A stretch of 64,000 nucleotides of DNA from Acidovorax delafieldii. GTDB lineage: Bacteria > Pseudomonadota > Gammaproteobacteria > Burkholderiales > Burkholderiaceae_C. The stretch lies in contig DFQQ01000030.1 of assembly GCA_002377855.1 (NCBI GenBank), forward strand, positions 62,001 through 126,000, given 5' to 3'. Each line of letters starts with the position of its first letter. Positions within the stretch are counted from its first letter, which is position 1. The notes under the pieces were generated by a model that was given only the letters and a program-made list of their open reading frames with translations, ran no database searches and was not told the origin of the DNA. A program made the position numbers and the translations under genes. Positions 1 through 9,573 of this stretch are shown one piece after another.

Positions 1-271
1 GCACGGTGAGGTGGCGCAGCACGGCGTCGTTGAACTTGAAGGCATGCTCCAGTTCAGCCATCACAGCCTGATCGGCTTCGATGTTCACGCACAGGTAGTG
101 GGCCTTGGCCAGCTTGTTGATCAGGTACGCCAGTTGACGACGACCCCAGTCTTCCACGCGGTGCACCTTGCCACCGCCAGCGGTGATCATGCCCTTGTAG
201 CGCTCCAGCATGGCTGGAACTTGTTCGCTTTGATCCGGATGGATCAACAAAATGATTTCGTAATGACGCAT
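1..271 (-). CDS. rpsF: 30S ribosomal protein S6 (N-terminal part)
   Basis: This is the first 90 codons of ribosomal protein S6, a small-subunit protein that binds 16S rRNA together with S18. The reading begins MRHYEIILLIHPDQSEQ and continues through VHRVEDWGRRQLAYLINK and HYLCVNIEA, the typical S6 core with alternating strands. The ATG at 271 is preceded on the minus strand by AAGGAG at a good distance. The C-terminal end lies outside the window. The gene is divergent from grpE. In related bacteria rpsF heads an operon with priB, rpsR and rplI, which would continue to the left. Confidence 0.95.
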   Translation of the reverse strand, partial: MRHYEIILLIHPDQSEQVPAMLERYKGMITAGGGKVHRVEDWGRRQLAYLINKLAKAHYLCVNIEADQAVMAELEHAFKFNDAVLRHLTV

Positions 272-351
272 GCATACTCCTTTTGGATGAAGCCGCCCGC
301 TGCGTCCCAATCTTTTCGAAGATTGTGCGGTGTGGCAAGGCAAAGCCGGAA

Positions 352-380
352 ATTATAGCCCGGCGCACGGCACTTGTACA
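352..380 (-). promoter_or_regulatory. Likely sigma-70 promoter of rpsF
   Basis: Read on the minus strand, TGTACA (380-375) is followed after 17 bases by a perfect TATAAT (357-352). It lies about 80 bases upstream of the rpsF start codon and points toward it. The -10 match is exact and the -35 matches TTGACA at four of six positions. Confidence 0.6.
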
Positions 381-470
381 CTCGATCGGTTTTTTACATC
401 GAAATGACTGCCAAGCCGCCCGCACTTCCCTTTATTCGAAGGCCAACTGCGGGTTCTTTCGGCTTACAGA

Positions 471-497
471 CTTGAAATACTGTGGAAGCCCCCAAGC
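471..497 (+). promoter_or_regulatory. Sigma-32 (heat shock) promoter of grpE-dnaK-dnaJ
   Basis: CTTGAAA at 471-477 is separated by 12 bases from CCCCAAGC at 490-497. This fits the RpoH consensus CTTGAAA-N11-16-CCCCATNT with a full -35 and a good -10. It sits 37 bases before the grpE start codon. No CIRCE inverted repeat (TTAGCACTC-N9-GAGTGCTAA) is visible, so HrcA control is not supported here. Confidence 0.72.
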
Positions 498-533
498 TTT
501 CGCGCGTACTGTTTTATTTACAAAGACTACGAC

Positions 534-1085
534 ATGTCCGATAACAGCCAGAACAACCCATCCCAAGCCGCCCCTTCACCCGAAGAAGTGGAAGCCGCCA
601 TGGCGGCCAACGCGTCCGACGAACTGGCGCGCCTGCAAGGCGAGCTGGCTGAGCTCAAGGCGAAAAGCGCCGAATTGGCCGACCAGTTCCTGCGCGCCAA
701 GGCAGAGGCAGAAAACGCCCGCCGCCGCGCCGAGGACGAAGTGACCAAGGCCCGCAAGTTCGGGATTGAGAGTTTTGCCGAAAGCCTGTTGCCTGTGGCA
801 GACAGCCTGGATGCTGCCCTTTCCATCAAGGAAGCCACACCCCAGCAGCTGCGCGAAGGCGCCGATGCCACGCTGCGCCAGCTCACCTCGGCCCTGGAGC
901 GCAACAAGGTGATCGCTATCAATCCTGCGGCCGGCGCCAAATTTGATCCGCACCAGCACCAGGCCATCAGCGTGGTACCTGCCGAGCAGGAACCCAACAC
1001 CGTCGTCGCTGTGCTGCAAAAGGGTTATGTGATTGCAGAGCGCGTGCTGCGCCCTGCGCTCGTCACCGTCAGTGCACCAAAGTAA
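534..1085 (+). CDS. grpE: Nucleotide exchange factor GrpE
   Basis: This 183-residue cytoplasmic protein is the DnaK nucleotide exchange factor: it releases ADP from DnaK so the chaperone cycle can restart. The first ~40 residues are polar. A coiled-coil helix follows (ELARLQGELAELKAKSAE, then AENARRRAEDEVTKARKFG), ending in the C-terminal beta domain with FDPHQHQAISVV and VLQKGYVIAERVLRPALVTV, which are family hallmarks. Length is typical. It is the first gene of the grpE-dnaK-dnaJ group and follows a sigma-32-like promoter. The Shine-Dalgarno sequence is weak; the ATG at 534 gives the expected N-terminus. Confidence 0.97.
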   Translation: MSDNSQNNPSQAAPSPEEVEAAMAANASDELARLQGELAELKAKSAELADQFLRAKAEAENARRRAEDEVTKARKFGIESFAESLLPVADSLDAALSIKEATPQQLREGADATLRQLTSALERNKVIAINPAAGAKFDPHQHQAISVVPAEQEPNTVVAVLQKGYVIAERVLRPALVTVSAPK

Positions 1086-1130
1086 ATTTTTTCGAGATAA
1101 ATCGAGAGCGACGACTTGAAGCAACGCAAG

Positions 1131-1139
1131 TTATCCACA
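1131..1139 (+). promoter_or_regulatory. DnaA-box-like site TTATCCACA upstream of dnaK
   Basis: A perfect match to the DnaA box consensus TTATNCACA lies between grpE and dnaK, 45 bases before the dnaK start. The 14-base string CAAGTTATCCACAA around it also occurs at 37991-38002 upstream of lepA. Whether DnaA binds here is not known from the sequence. Confidence 0.4.
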
Positions 1140-1183
1140 AGTTACTAGCCATCCAAATCATTCCAACATTGCGGAGAAGAAAC

Positions 1184-3133
<1,950 letters not shown>

Positions 3134-3155
3134 GCCCCTTCCCGTTGACCCCAGC

Positions 3156-3190
3156 CGCCGCGCGGTGCCGTTGACGGTGCTTGCGCGGCG
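3156..3190 (+). promoter_or_regulatory. Intercistronic stem-loop between dnaK and dnaJ
   Basis: CGCCGCGC (3156-3163) is perfectly complementary to GCGCGGCG (3183-3190), and the loop holds a second small stem (CCG/CGG around TTGA). No T-run follows, so it is not a standard terminator. It could stabilise the dnaK message or lower dnaJ readthrough. Confidence 0.5.
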
Positions 3191-3219
3191 TTCCTGTTCC
3201 AACCGGGCCAAAGACCACC

Positions 3220-4362
3220 ATGTCCAAAAGAGACTTTTACGAAATCCTGGGCGTTCCCAAGAACGCCTCGGATGAAGAAATCAAAAAGGCTTATCGCAAG
3301 TTGGCGATGAAGCACCACCCTGACCGCAACCAGGGTGACGCAGCCAAGCCAGCGGAAGAGAAATTCAAGGAAGCCAAAGAGGCTTACGAGATGCTCTCAG
3401 ACCCACAAAAGCGCGCTGCCTATGACCAGTATGGCCACGCCGGCGTAGACCCGAACATGCGCGGCCCCGGCGGCGCGGGTGCGGAGGGTTTTGGCGGCTT
3501 TGCCGAGGCCTTTGGCGACATCTTCGGAGACATGTTTGGCCAGCAAGGCGGGCGCCGTGGCGCTGGTGGCCGCCAGGTCTACCGGGGCAGCGACCTGAGC
3601 TACGCCATGGAGATCACGCTGGAGGAAGCCGCACGCGGCAAGGACGCGCAGATCCGCATCCCCTCATGGGATTCGTGCGACACCTGCCACGGTAGCGGCG
3701 CCAAACCTGGCACCAGTGCCAAGACCTGCGGCACCTGCCAGGGCTCGGGCACCGTGCAGATGCGCCAGGGTTTCTTCAGCGTGCAGCAGACCTGCCCGCA
3801 CTGCCGCGGCACGGGCAAGATCATTCCCGAGCCCTGCACTGCGTGCCATGGCCAAGGCAAGATCAAGAAGCAAAAAACGCTGGAAGTGAAGATTCCTGCG
3901 GGCATCGACGATGGCATGCGCATTCGCTCCACCGGCAATGGCGAGCCGGGCACCAATGGCGGCCCGCCGGGCGACCTGTACATCGAAATCCGCATCAAGA
4001 AGCACGACATCTTCGAGCGCGACGGCGATGACCTGCACTGCCAGGTGCCCGTGAGCTTCATCACGGCGGCATTGGGTGGCGAAATCGAAGTGCCCACACT
4101 GGCAGGCAAGGCGGCCATTGATATCCCCGAAGGTACGCAAGCGGGCAAGCAGTTCCGCCTGCGGGGCAAGGGCATCAAGGGCGTGCGCTCCAGCTACCCC
4201 GGCGACCTGTATTGCCACATTGCTGTCGAGACACCAGTGAAGCTGACGGAGCACCAGCGCAAATTGCTGCGTGAACTCGAAGACTCCCTCAAGAAGGGGG
4301 GCGCTCGCCATTCACCCAGTGGTGAGAGCTGGACGGACCGGCTGAAGAATTTCTTCAGTTGA
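3220..4362 (+). CDS. dnaJ: Chaperone DnaJ (Hsp40)
   Basis: Type I Hsp40 co-chaperone that delivers substrates to DnaK and stimulates its ATPase. The 380-residue protein has the J domain (residues 1-70, with HHPDRN carrying the HPD tripeptide), a Gly/Phe-rich linker (about 77-125, GAGAEGFGGFAEAFG), then four CxxCxGxG-type zinc motifs (CDTCHGSG, CGTCQGSG, CPHCRGTG, CTACHGQG) and the C-terminal substrate domains. The start chosen is the ATG at 3220 giving MSKRDFYEILGV; upstream in-frame codons lack conservation with the family. It is followed by a strong terminator. Confidence 0.98.
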   Translation: MSKRDFYEILGVPKNASDEEIKKAYRKLAMKHHPDRNQGDAAKPAEEKFKEAKEAYEMLSDPQKRAAYDQYGHAGVDPNMRGPGGAGAEGFGGFAEAFGDIFGDMFGQQGGRRGAGGRQVYRGSDLSYAMEITLEEAARGKDAQIRIPSWDSCDTCHGSGAKPGTSAKTCGTCQGSGTVQMRQGFFSVQQTCPHCRGTGKIIPEPCTACHGQGKIKKQKTLEVKIPAGIDDGMRIRSTGNGEPGTNGGPPGDLYIEIRIKKHDIFERDGDDLHCQVPVSFITAALGGEIEVPTLAGKAAIDIPEGTQAGKQFRLRGKGIKGVRSSYPGDLYCHIAVETPVKLTEHQRKLLRELEDSLKKGGARHSPSGESWTDRLKNFFS

Positions 4363-4400
4363 CCGGCCTACCGGAGCGAAGGCTTATCGCCTTCCCCGCC

Positions 4401-4437
4401 AAAAGCGACTGCGGCTTGCGCCCAGTCGCTTTTTTTC
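4401..4437 (+). terminator. Rho-independent terminator of grpE-dnaK-dnaJ
   Basis: AGCGACTG (4404-4411) pairs with CAGTCGCT (4423-4430), followed directly by a run of T (4430-4436). It lies 40 bases after the dnaJ stop. Confidence 0.88.
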
Positions 4438-4566
4438 GTTCCAGTCGGACCTGATGCAACCGCAGATTGACCAGCGTCAGTCATTTTGACGGACTGCCCG
4501 GGATTGCGCCGAGAGACGCGGCCCAGCGCATACCATCGTGAATCTGCAGCAACGGGAGAAATACAC

Positions 4567-5931
4567 ATGGATGTGAACATCACCTTCCTGGGCGGTTCGG
4601 GCACCGTCACTGGCTCAAAATATCTCGTGCGCCACAACGGCAAAAGCATGCTGATCGATTGCGGATTGTTCCAGGGCTACAAGCAGTTGCGCCTGCGCAA
4701 CTGGCAACCGCTACCCTTGTCACCCGGCGAAATCGATTCCGTGGTTCTCACCCACGCGCACTTGGACCACAGCGGCTACTTGCCTCTGCTCACCCGTGAC
4801 GGGTTCCATCGTGACATCCACAGCACCCGCGGCACCCGGGATTTGTGCGCCATCCTGCTGCCAGACAGCGGCCATCTGCAAGAAGAAGACGCTGCGTTTT
4901 TGAACCGCCACAAACTCAGCAGCCACAGCCCCGCATTGCCCCTGTATACCCGGCTGGATGCGCTGCACAGCCTCAAGCAGTTCAAGGCCCACCCGCTGCA
5001 CCAGCGTTTTGAGCCACTGCCCGGCTGGCACGCTACGTTCTCGAACGCGGGCCACATCCTGGGCGCCGCCAGTGTGCTGCTGGAGGTGGGCGGGCGCCGC
5101 ATCTTGTTCTCTGGCGACCTCGGACGGCCCGACGACATGCTGATGAACCCTCCAGATGCACCTCCCAAGGCCGACACGGTGCTGATCGAATCCACCTATG
5201 GTGACCGCGAGCATCCACCAGAAGACCTGCTGAGCGAACTGGGCCCGGCGCTGGCACGGCTGGCTGCACGCGGCGGCGTAGCTGTTGTGCCCGTTTTTGC
5301 AGTGGGGCGTGCGCAGGTGGTGCTGCACGCCATCGGGCTGCTCAAGGCGCAAGGGGTCATCCCGGCGTCACTCAAGGTATTTCTCGACAGCCCCATGGCC
5401 GTCAGCACCACGGGGCTGTACCAGCACCACCTGGGCGAGCACCGCCTGAACGCCCGGGAAGTGAACGCGCTAGAACACGGGGCCACCATGGTGCAGACGC
5501 CCGAGCAATCCAAAGGTTTGGCGCGGCTGCACGGCCCCATGGTCATCCTGGCGGCCAGCGGCATGGCCACCGGCGGCCGCGTGCTGCACCATCTCGCGCT
5601 GCAAGCGGGTGACCACCGCAACATGGTCATCCTGACCGGGCACCAGGCCCCCGGAACCCGCGGCGCGCGCCTTGCCAACGGCGAGAAATCCATCCGCATC
5701 CACGGCCAAGACGTGGCGGTGCGGGCCGAGGTTGTGAAGCTCAATTCGGCATCGGCCCACGCAGACGGCAACCAGCTCATTGCCTGGCTGCGCAGCATGG
5801 GGCATGCGCCCGACCAGGTGTTTGTGGTGCACGGCGAAATGAGCGCGGCGGATCAATTGCGCCAGCGCATCAGCCACGAGTTGCGCTGGTCGGCCCAGGT
5901 GCCCGAGCACGGCAGCACCGTGACTCTGTAG
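4567..5931 (+). CDS. Beta-CASP metallo-beta-lactamase-fold RNase
   Basis: A 454-residue zinc-dependent hydrolase of the beta-CASP subfamily (RNA-processing exo/endonucleases, CPSF-73/YSH1-like). The metal motif is THAHLDHSG (H63, H65, D67, H68). SNAGHILGAAS near residue 160 and FSGDLGRPDDMLM near 180 supply further ligands. The beta-CASP region includes VFLDSPMAVSTTGLY and ILAASGMATGGRVLHHL, and the C-terminal part has GHQAPGTRGARL and FVVHGE. The start is the ATG at 4567 after GGGAGAA. It stands alone between the dnaJ terminator and the LysR gene. The exact RNA substrate cannot be inferred. Confidence 0.88.
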   Translation: MDVNITFLGGSGTVTGSKYLVRHNGKSMLIDCGLFQGYKQLRLRNWQPLPLSPGEIDSVVLTHAHLDHSGYLPLLTRDGFHRDIHSTRGTRDLCAILLPDSGHLQEEDAAFLNRHKLSSHSPALPLYTRLDALHSLKQFKAHPLHQRFEPLPGWHATFSNAGHILGAASVLLEVGGRRILFSGDLGRPDDMLMNPPDAPPKADTVLIESTYGDREHPPEDLLSELGPALARLAARGGVAVVPVFAVGRAQVVLHAIGLLKAQGVIPASLKVFLDSPMAVSTTGLYQHHLGEHRLNAREVNALEHGATMVQTPEQSKGLARLHGPMVILAASGMATGGRVLHHLALQAGDHRNMVILTGHQAPGTRGARLANGEKSIRIHGQDVAVRAEVVKLNSASAHADGNQLIAWLRSMGHAPDQVFVVHGEMSAADQLRQRISHELRWSAQVPEHGSTVTL

Positions 5932-6240
5932 CCTCTGCGCAGCCCTGTCGAAGCCCTCACTCCTCCCTTCCGACCTTCCGGTCCGCTCCCAAAGGGGTGA
6001 GGTGACGCTCTTTGCCACCAAGTCCGGTCGCATCAAAAATGAGAGCACCCCGCGCTTATCTCACCGGCGCGCGACAGTTTTTTTGCACTGAATTGCAGTC
6101 CACTCGGTGTTCGCATCGATCGGCCGACAAAAGCGAGAAACGATGCAAACCATCGTATTTGACGATGTCTTTTTTAAAAAAACGCGTCGAAAATAACGCG
6201 TATTCGTAAAACAAGAAGGCTTGAGTAGCCATTAACCCCC
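5932..6240. promoter_or_regulatory. 309-bp intergenic region upstream of the LysR gene
   Basis: The last 120 bases are AT-rich. They hold three related arms: CGATG (6141-6145), CATCG (6151-6155) and CGATG (6163-6167). The middle arm can pair with either neighbour, and the second pairing is followed by TCTTTTTT, like a weak terminator. Two palindromic ACGCGT hexamers follow at 6182-6187 and 6196-6201. No Shine-Dalgarno sequence precedes the LysR start. I see no gene in the region; a 65-codon open frame at 6012-6209 has no recognisable features. Confidence 0.45.
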
Positions 6241-7215
6241 ATGAAAAGCTCCGAGCGCAGTTTCGCGCGCCGCATCGATCTGACCTCGCTTCAGTTATTC
6301 GTAGCAGTGTGCGAGCTCGGCAGCATCGGCCGGGCTGCGGAACGCGAGTTCATCGCCGCATCGGCCGTCAGCAAGCGGCTGTCCGACCTGGAAACCGCCG
6401 TGGACACGCCCCTGCTGTACCGCCACAGCCGCGGCGTCACGCTCACCCCCGCTGGTGAGAGCCTGCTGCACCACGCACGCACCGTGCTGTTCGGCCTAGA
6501 GCGGATGCAGGGCGAGCTCAGCGAATACGCCGAAGGCGTGCGCGGCCATGTGCGCATGCACGCCAACATCTCGGCCATCTTCCAGTTTCTGCCGGAAGAC
6601 CTGGGCGCCTTTGCCCGGCTGCACAGCCAGATCAAGATCGATCTGCAGGAACACCTCTCCAGCGCCGTGCTGCACGCCGTGCAGGAAGGCGCTGCCGACC
6701 TGGGCATTTGCAACGTGGGCATGGGCGGTGGCGGTGCGCAAGAGCTGCCGAGCCGCCCCTACCGGTCTGACCGCCTGGTGCTCGTTGTGCCAGCAGCGCA
6801 TGAACTGTCTGCGCTAGACGCTATCGATTTTGAAGAAGTCCTGGACTGGGACATCGTGGGCCTGCATGCCAACAGCAGCATCAGCCTGGCTATGCGCGCT
6901 GCAGCGGCTGCGGCGGGCCGCCCCCTGCGCCAGCGCATCCAGGTCACCGGGCTCGATGCCATGTGCCGCATGATCGACAACGGCCTGGGCGTGGGCCTGC
7001 TGCCTGACCGCGCCTTTGCGCTGATGCGCAGCGTGGGGCAACTTACCGCGGTGCCGCTCACGGACGCCTGGGCGCACCGTGAACTGCGCGTGGTGGCCCG
7101 CGACTTCGATGCCCTGCCCGTCACTGCACGCTTGCTGGTAGAGCACCTCACGGCGCCGCGCCCCGCGCCGGAGACGGCTTCTTCAGTGGCCCCGGAATCC
7201 GCCCCCCAACACTAA
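6241..7215 (+). CDS. LysR-family transcriptional regulator
   Basis: A 324-residue DNA-binding regulator. The N-terminal winged helix-turn-helix spans about residues 12-72 (LTSLQLFVAVCELGSIGRAA, then AASAVSKRLSDLE, recognition helix, and GVTLTPAGE). A periplasmic-binding-protein-like effector domain covers about 100-305. The gene runs in the same direction as leuC with a 31-bp gap, so it may be cotranscribed with or regulate the leu genes, but the effector is unknown. Residues ~182-199 are encoded by a copy of the dispersed AGCGC-N10 repeat read in frame. The proline/alanine-rich C-terminal tail is not conserved in the family. Confidence 0.9.
   Translation: MKSSERSFARRIDLTSLQLFVAVCELGSIGRAAEREFIAASAVSKRLSDLETAVDTPLLYRHSRGVTLTPAGESLLHHARTVLFGLERMQGELSEYAEGVRGHVRMHANISAIFQFLPEDLGAFARLHSQIKIDLQEHLSSAVLHAVQEGAADLGICNVGMGGGGAQELPSRPYRSDRLVLVVPAAHELSALDAIDFEEVLDWDIVGLHANSSISLAMRAAAAAAGRPLRQRIQVTGLDAMCRMIDNGLGVGLLPDRAFALMRSVGQLTAVPLTDAWAHRELRVVARDFDALPVTARLLVEHLTAPRPAPETASSVAPESAPQH
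6785..6837 (+). repeat. Dispersed AGCGC-N10 repeat, copy inside the LysR gene
   Basis: AGCGC (6795-6799), ten bases, TGCGC (6810-6814), then TAGACGCTATCGATTTT. This matches the family pattern AGCGC-N10-AGCGCAAGCAGCTATC plus an A/T-rich end with several differences. It is diverged and lies in frame within the effector domain, so confidence is lower than for the intergenic copies. Confidence 0.55.
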
Positions 7216-7246
7216 AATCATTGACCCACCTGAAAGAGACCAAGCC

Positions 7247-8668
7247 ATGGGACGCACCCTGTACGACAAGATCTGGGACGAACACGTTGTCCACACCGAA
7301 GAAGATGGCACGTCCATCCTCTACATCGACCGCCATCTGGTGCACGAGGTGACCAGCCCCCAGGCCTTTGAGGGCCTGCGCGAAGCCGGCCGCAAGGTGT
7401 GGCGCATGAGCTCCATCGTCGCCACCGCCGACCACAACACGCCCACCACGGGCTGGGAAAACGGCTACGACGGCATCACCGACCCGATCAGCAAGGAGCA
7501 GATCACCACGCTGAACGACAACATGGCGCAGATCACGCCGGCTGCGTTCTTCCCCTTCATGCACAAGCGCCAGGGCATCGTGCATGTGATCGGCCCCGAG
7601 AACGGCGCGACCCTGCCCGGGATGACGGTGGTGTGCGGCGACAGCCACACCAGCACGCACGGCGCATTTGGCGCACTGGCCCACGGCATCGGCACCTCCG
7701 AGGTCGAGCACGTGATGGCCACTCAAACCCTGCTGGCCAAGAAAGCCAGGAACATGCTGGTGCAGGTGGACGGCACTCTGGCCAAAGGCGTGACGCCCAA
7801 GGACGTGGTCCTGGCCGTCATCGGCAAGATCGGCACGGCCGGCGGCACGGGCTACACCATCGAGTTTGCAGGCTCCGTGTTCCGCGCCATGAGCATGGAA
7901 GGCCGCATGACGGTGTGCAACATGGCCATCGAAGCCGGCGCGCGTGCGGGCCTGGTGGCCGTGGACGACAAGACGATTGAATACGTCAAGGGCCGCCCCC
8001 TGTCGCCCACGGGTGTGGAGTGGGATCAGGCCGTGGCGTACTGGAAGACGCTGCATTCCGACCCCGACGCGAAGTTCGACACCGTGGTCAAGCTCGATGC
8101 TTCCGAGATCGTGCCGCAGGTGACCTGGGGCACTTCGCCCGAGATGGTGCTGGGCGTAGACGCCCGCGTGCCCGACCCCGACAAGGAAAAGGATGCGAAC
8201 AAGCGCGGCGCCATCGAACGCGCCCTGACCTACATGGGCCTCACGCCCGGCAAGCCCATCAACGACATCACCATCGACAAGGTGTTCATCGGCAGCTGCA
8301 CCAACAGCCGCATCGAAGACATGCGCGAAGCCGCTGCCGTGGTGAAGAACCTGGGCCGCAAGGTGGCCAGCAATGTGAAGCTGGCCATGGTGGTGCCGGG
8401 CTCGGGCCTGGTCAAGGAACAGGCCGAGCGCGAAGGCCTGGACAAGATCTTTGTGGCCGCAGGCTTTGAGTGGCGCGAGCCCGGCTGCAGCATGTGCCTG
8501 GCCATGAACGCCGACCGCCTGGAGCCCGGCGAGCGCTGCGCATCCACCAGCAACCGCAACTTCGAAGGCCGCCAGGGCGCTGGTGGCCGCACCCATCTCG
8601 TCAGCCCCGCCATGGCAGCAGCCGCTGCCGTGCATGGCCACTTTGTGGACATTCGCCAGTTCGCCTGA
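7247..8668 (+). CDS. leuC: 3-isopropylmalate dehydratase large subunit
   Basis: The iron-sulfur subunit of isopropylmalate isomerase, which converts 2-isopropylmalate to 3-isopropylmalate in leucine synthesis together with LeuD. The 473-residue aconitase-family protein has the cluster ligands in IGSCTNSRIEDMR (about residue 348) and EPGCSMCLAMN (CxxC, about 408-411), plus GDSHTSTHGAFGALAHGIGTSEVEHV near 130-155. Length is normal. The ATG at 7247 is preceded by GAAAGAGA. It is followed by a small lipoprotein gene and then leuD, forming a leuC-leuD-leuB group. Confidence 0.98.
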   Translation: MGRTLYDKIWDEHVVHTEEDGTSILYIDRHLVHEVTSPQAFEGLREAGRKVWRMSSIVATADHNTPTTGWENGYDGITDPISKEQITTLNDNMAQITPAAFFPFMHKRQGIVHVIGPENGATLPGMTVVCGDSHTSTHGAFGALAHGIGTSEVEHVMATQTLLAKKARNMLVQVDGTLAKGVTPKDVVLAVIGKIGTAGGTGYTIEFAGSVFRAMSMEGRMTVCNMAIEAGARAGLVAVDDKTIEYVKGRPLSPTGVEWDQAVAYWKTLHSDPDAKFDTVVKLDASEIVPQVTWGTSPEMVLGVDARVPDPDKEKDANKRGAIERALTYMGLTPGKPINDITIDKVFIGSCTNSRIEDMREAAAVVKNLGRKVASNVKLAMVVPGSGLVKEQAEREGLDKIFVAAGFEWREPGCSMCLAMNADRLEPGERCASTSNRNFEGRQGAGGRTHLVSPAMAAAAAVHGHFVDIRQFA

Positions 8669-8708
8669 GCCACCCCATCAATTGCACCAAGACCGAAGGA
8701 GCCCCGTC

Positions 8709-8834
8709 GTGAAAAAGACCGCAACCCTCATCGCCCTGTCGCTGGCCTTTGTGCTGGCGGGCTGCAACACCGTCAAGGGTGTGGGCCAAGACATCGAACG
8801 TGCAGGCAACGCCATCGAGCGCGCAGCCAAGTAA
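8709..8834 (+). CDS. Entericidin A/B-family small lipoprotein
   Basis: A 41-residue predicted lipoprotein placed between leuC and leuD. It begins with GTG at 8709, preceded by AAGGAG. The sequence has a lysine pair, a hydrophobic signal segment (LIALSLAFVLAGC) and a lipobox LAGC at residues 16-19, so the mature protein would start at Cys19 and be only 23 residues long. The remainder, NTVKGVGQDIERAGNAIERAAK, matches the entericidin pattern of a short amphipathic helix. Family members are small membrane-associated lipoproteins, some acting as toxin or antidote peptides. Its role among the leucine genes is unknown. Confidence 0.82.
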   Translation: MKKTATLIALSLAFVLAGCNTVKGVGQDIERAGNAIERAAK

Positions 8835-8845
8835 ACAAGGTCCTC

Positions 8846-9496
8846 ATGCAGAAATTCACCTTACTCAAGGGCCTCGTGGCCCCGATGGACCGCGAGAACG
8901 TCGACACCGACGCCATCATCCCCAAGCAGTTTCTGAAGTCGATCAAGAAGACCGGCTTTGGCGTGAACCTGTTTGACGAATGGCGCTACCTGGACCACGG
9001 CGAGCCGGGGCAAGACCCCGCCAGCCGCAAGCCCAACCCCGACTTCGTGCTGAACCAGCCGCGCTATGCAGGCGCCTCCATCCTGCTCGCCCGCAAGAAC
9101 TTCGGCTGCGGCTCCAGCCGTGAGCACGCGCCCTGGGCACTGGACCAGTTCGGCTTTCGCGCCGTGATTGCGCCCAGCTTCGCCGATATCTTTTTCAACA
9201 ACTGCTTCAAGAACGGCCTGCTGCCCATCGTGCTGCCCGAGGCCACGGTGGCCCAGCTGTTTGACGAAGTGCACGCCTTCCCCGGCTACCAGCTCACCAT
9301 CGACCTGGAGCGCCAGGTCATCGTGCGCCCCCAGGGCGAAGAGATCCCGTTCGACGTGCAGGCTTTCCGCAAATACTGCCTGCTCAACGGCTTTGACGAC
9401 ATCGGACTGACCCTGCGCCAGTCCGACAAGATCAAGGCTTTTGAAGCCCAGCGCCTGGCCACCAAGCCGTGGCTGGCGCATTCGATGGTCTCCTGA
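8846..9496 (+). CDS. leuD: 3-isopropylmalate dehydratase small subunit
   Basis: The small (swivel) subunit of isopropylmalate isomerase; it pairs with LeuC. The 216-residue protein shows MDRENVDTDAIIPKQFLKS near the start, and NFGCGSSREHAPWAL near residues 85-100, the substrate-binding loop of the family. It starts 11 bases after the lipoprotein gene, so translation of the two is probably linked. A dispersed repeat fills the 77-bp gap before leuB. Confidence 0.97.
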   Translation: MQKFTLLKGLVAPMDRENVDTDAIIPKQFLKSIKKTGFGVNLFDEWRYLDHGEPGQDPASRKPNPDFVLNQPRYAGASILLARKNFGCGSSREHAPWALDQFGFRAVIAPSFADIFFNNCFKNGLLPIVLPEATVAQLFDEVHAFPGYQLTIDLERQVIVRPQGEEIPFDVQAFRKYCLLNGFDDIGLTLRQSDKIKAFEAQRLATKPWLAHSMVS

Positions 9497-9510
9497 ACCA
9501 CATTTCTAGC

Positions 9511-9563
9511 AAAAATAGCCTGTAGCGCACGTAGATCATGCGCTGAAAGCTATCAAAAACAGA
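9511..9563 (+). repeat. Dispersed AGCGC-N10 repeat between leuD and leuB
   Basis: AGCGC (9524-9528), ten bases, TGCGC (9539-9543), then TGAAAGCTATCAAAAAC. It almost fills the leuD-leuB gap and ends ten bases before the leuB start codon. Confidence 0.75.
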
Positions 9564-9573
9564 GCAAACAACA

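Noticed and set aside
893..930. Repeat-like GATCGCTATCAATC in grpE
   Set aside because: The second arm with ten-base spacing is missing, so it does not fit the dispersed element.
534..1183. CIRCE element for HrcA near the grpE-dnaK genes
   Set aside because: I searched for TTAGCACTC-N9-GAGTGCTAA by eye and found no match in the upstream regions.
6012..6209. 65-codon open frame upstream of the LysR gene
   Set aside because: No Shine-Dalgarno sequence, no family features and overlap with AT-rich regulatory-like sequence.
7148..8641. Long antisense open frame opposite leuC
   Set aside because: Same effect of codon bias; no recognisable domains and no ribosome site. leuC is certain.
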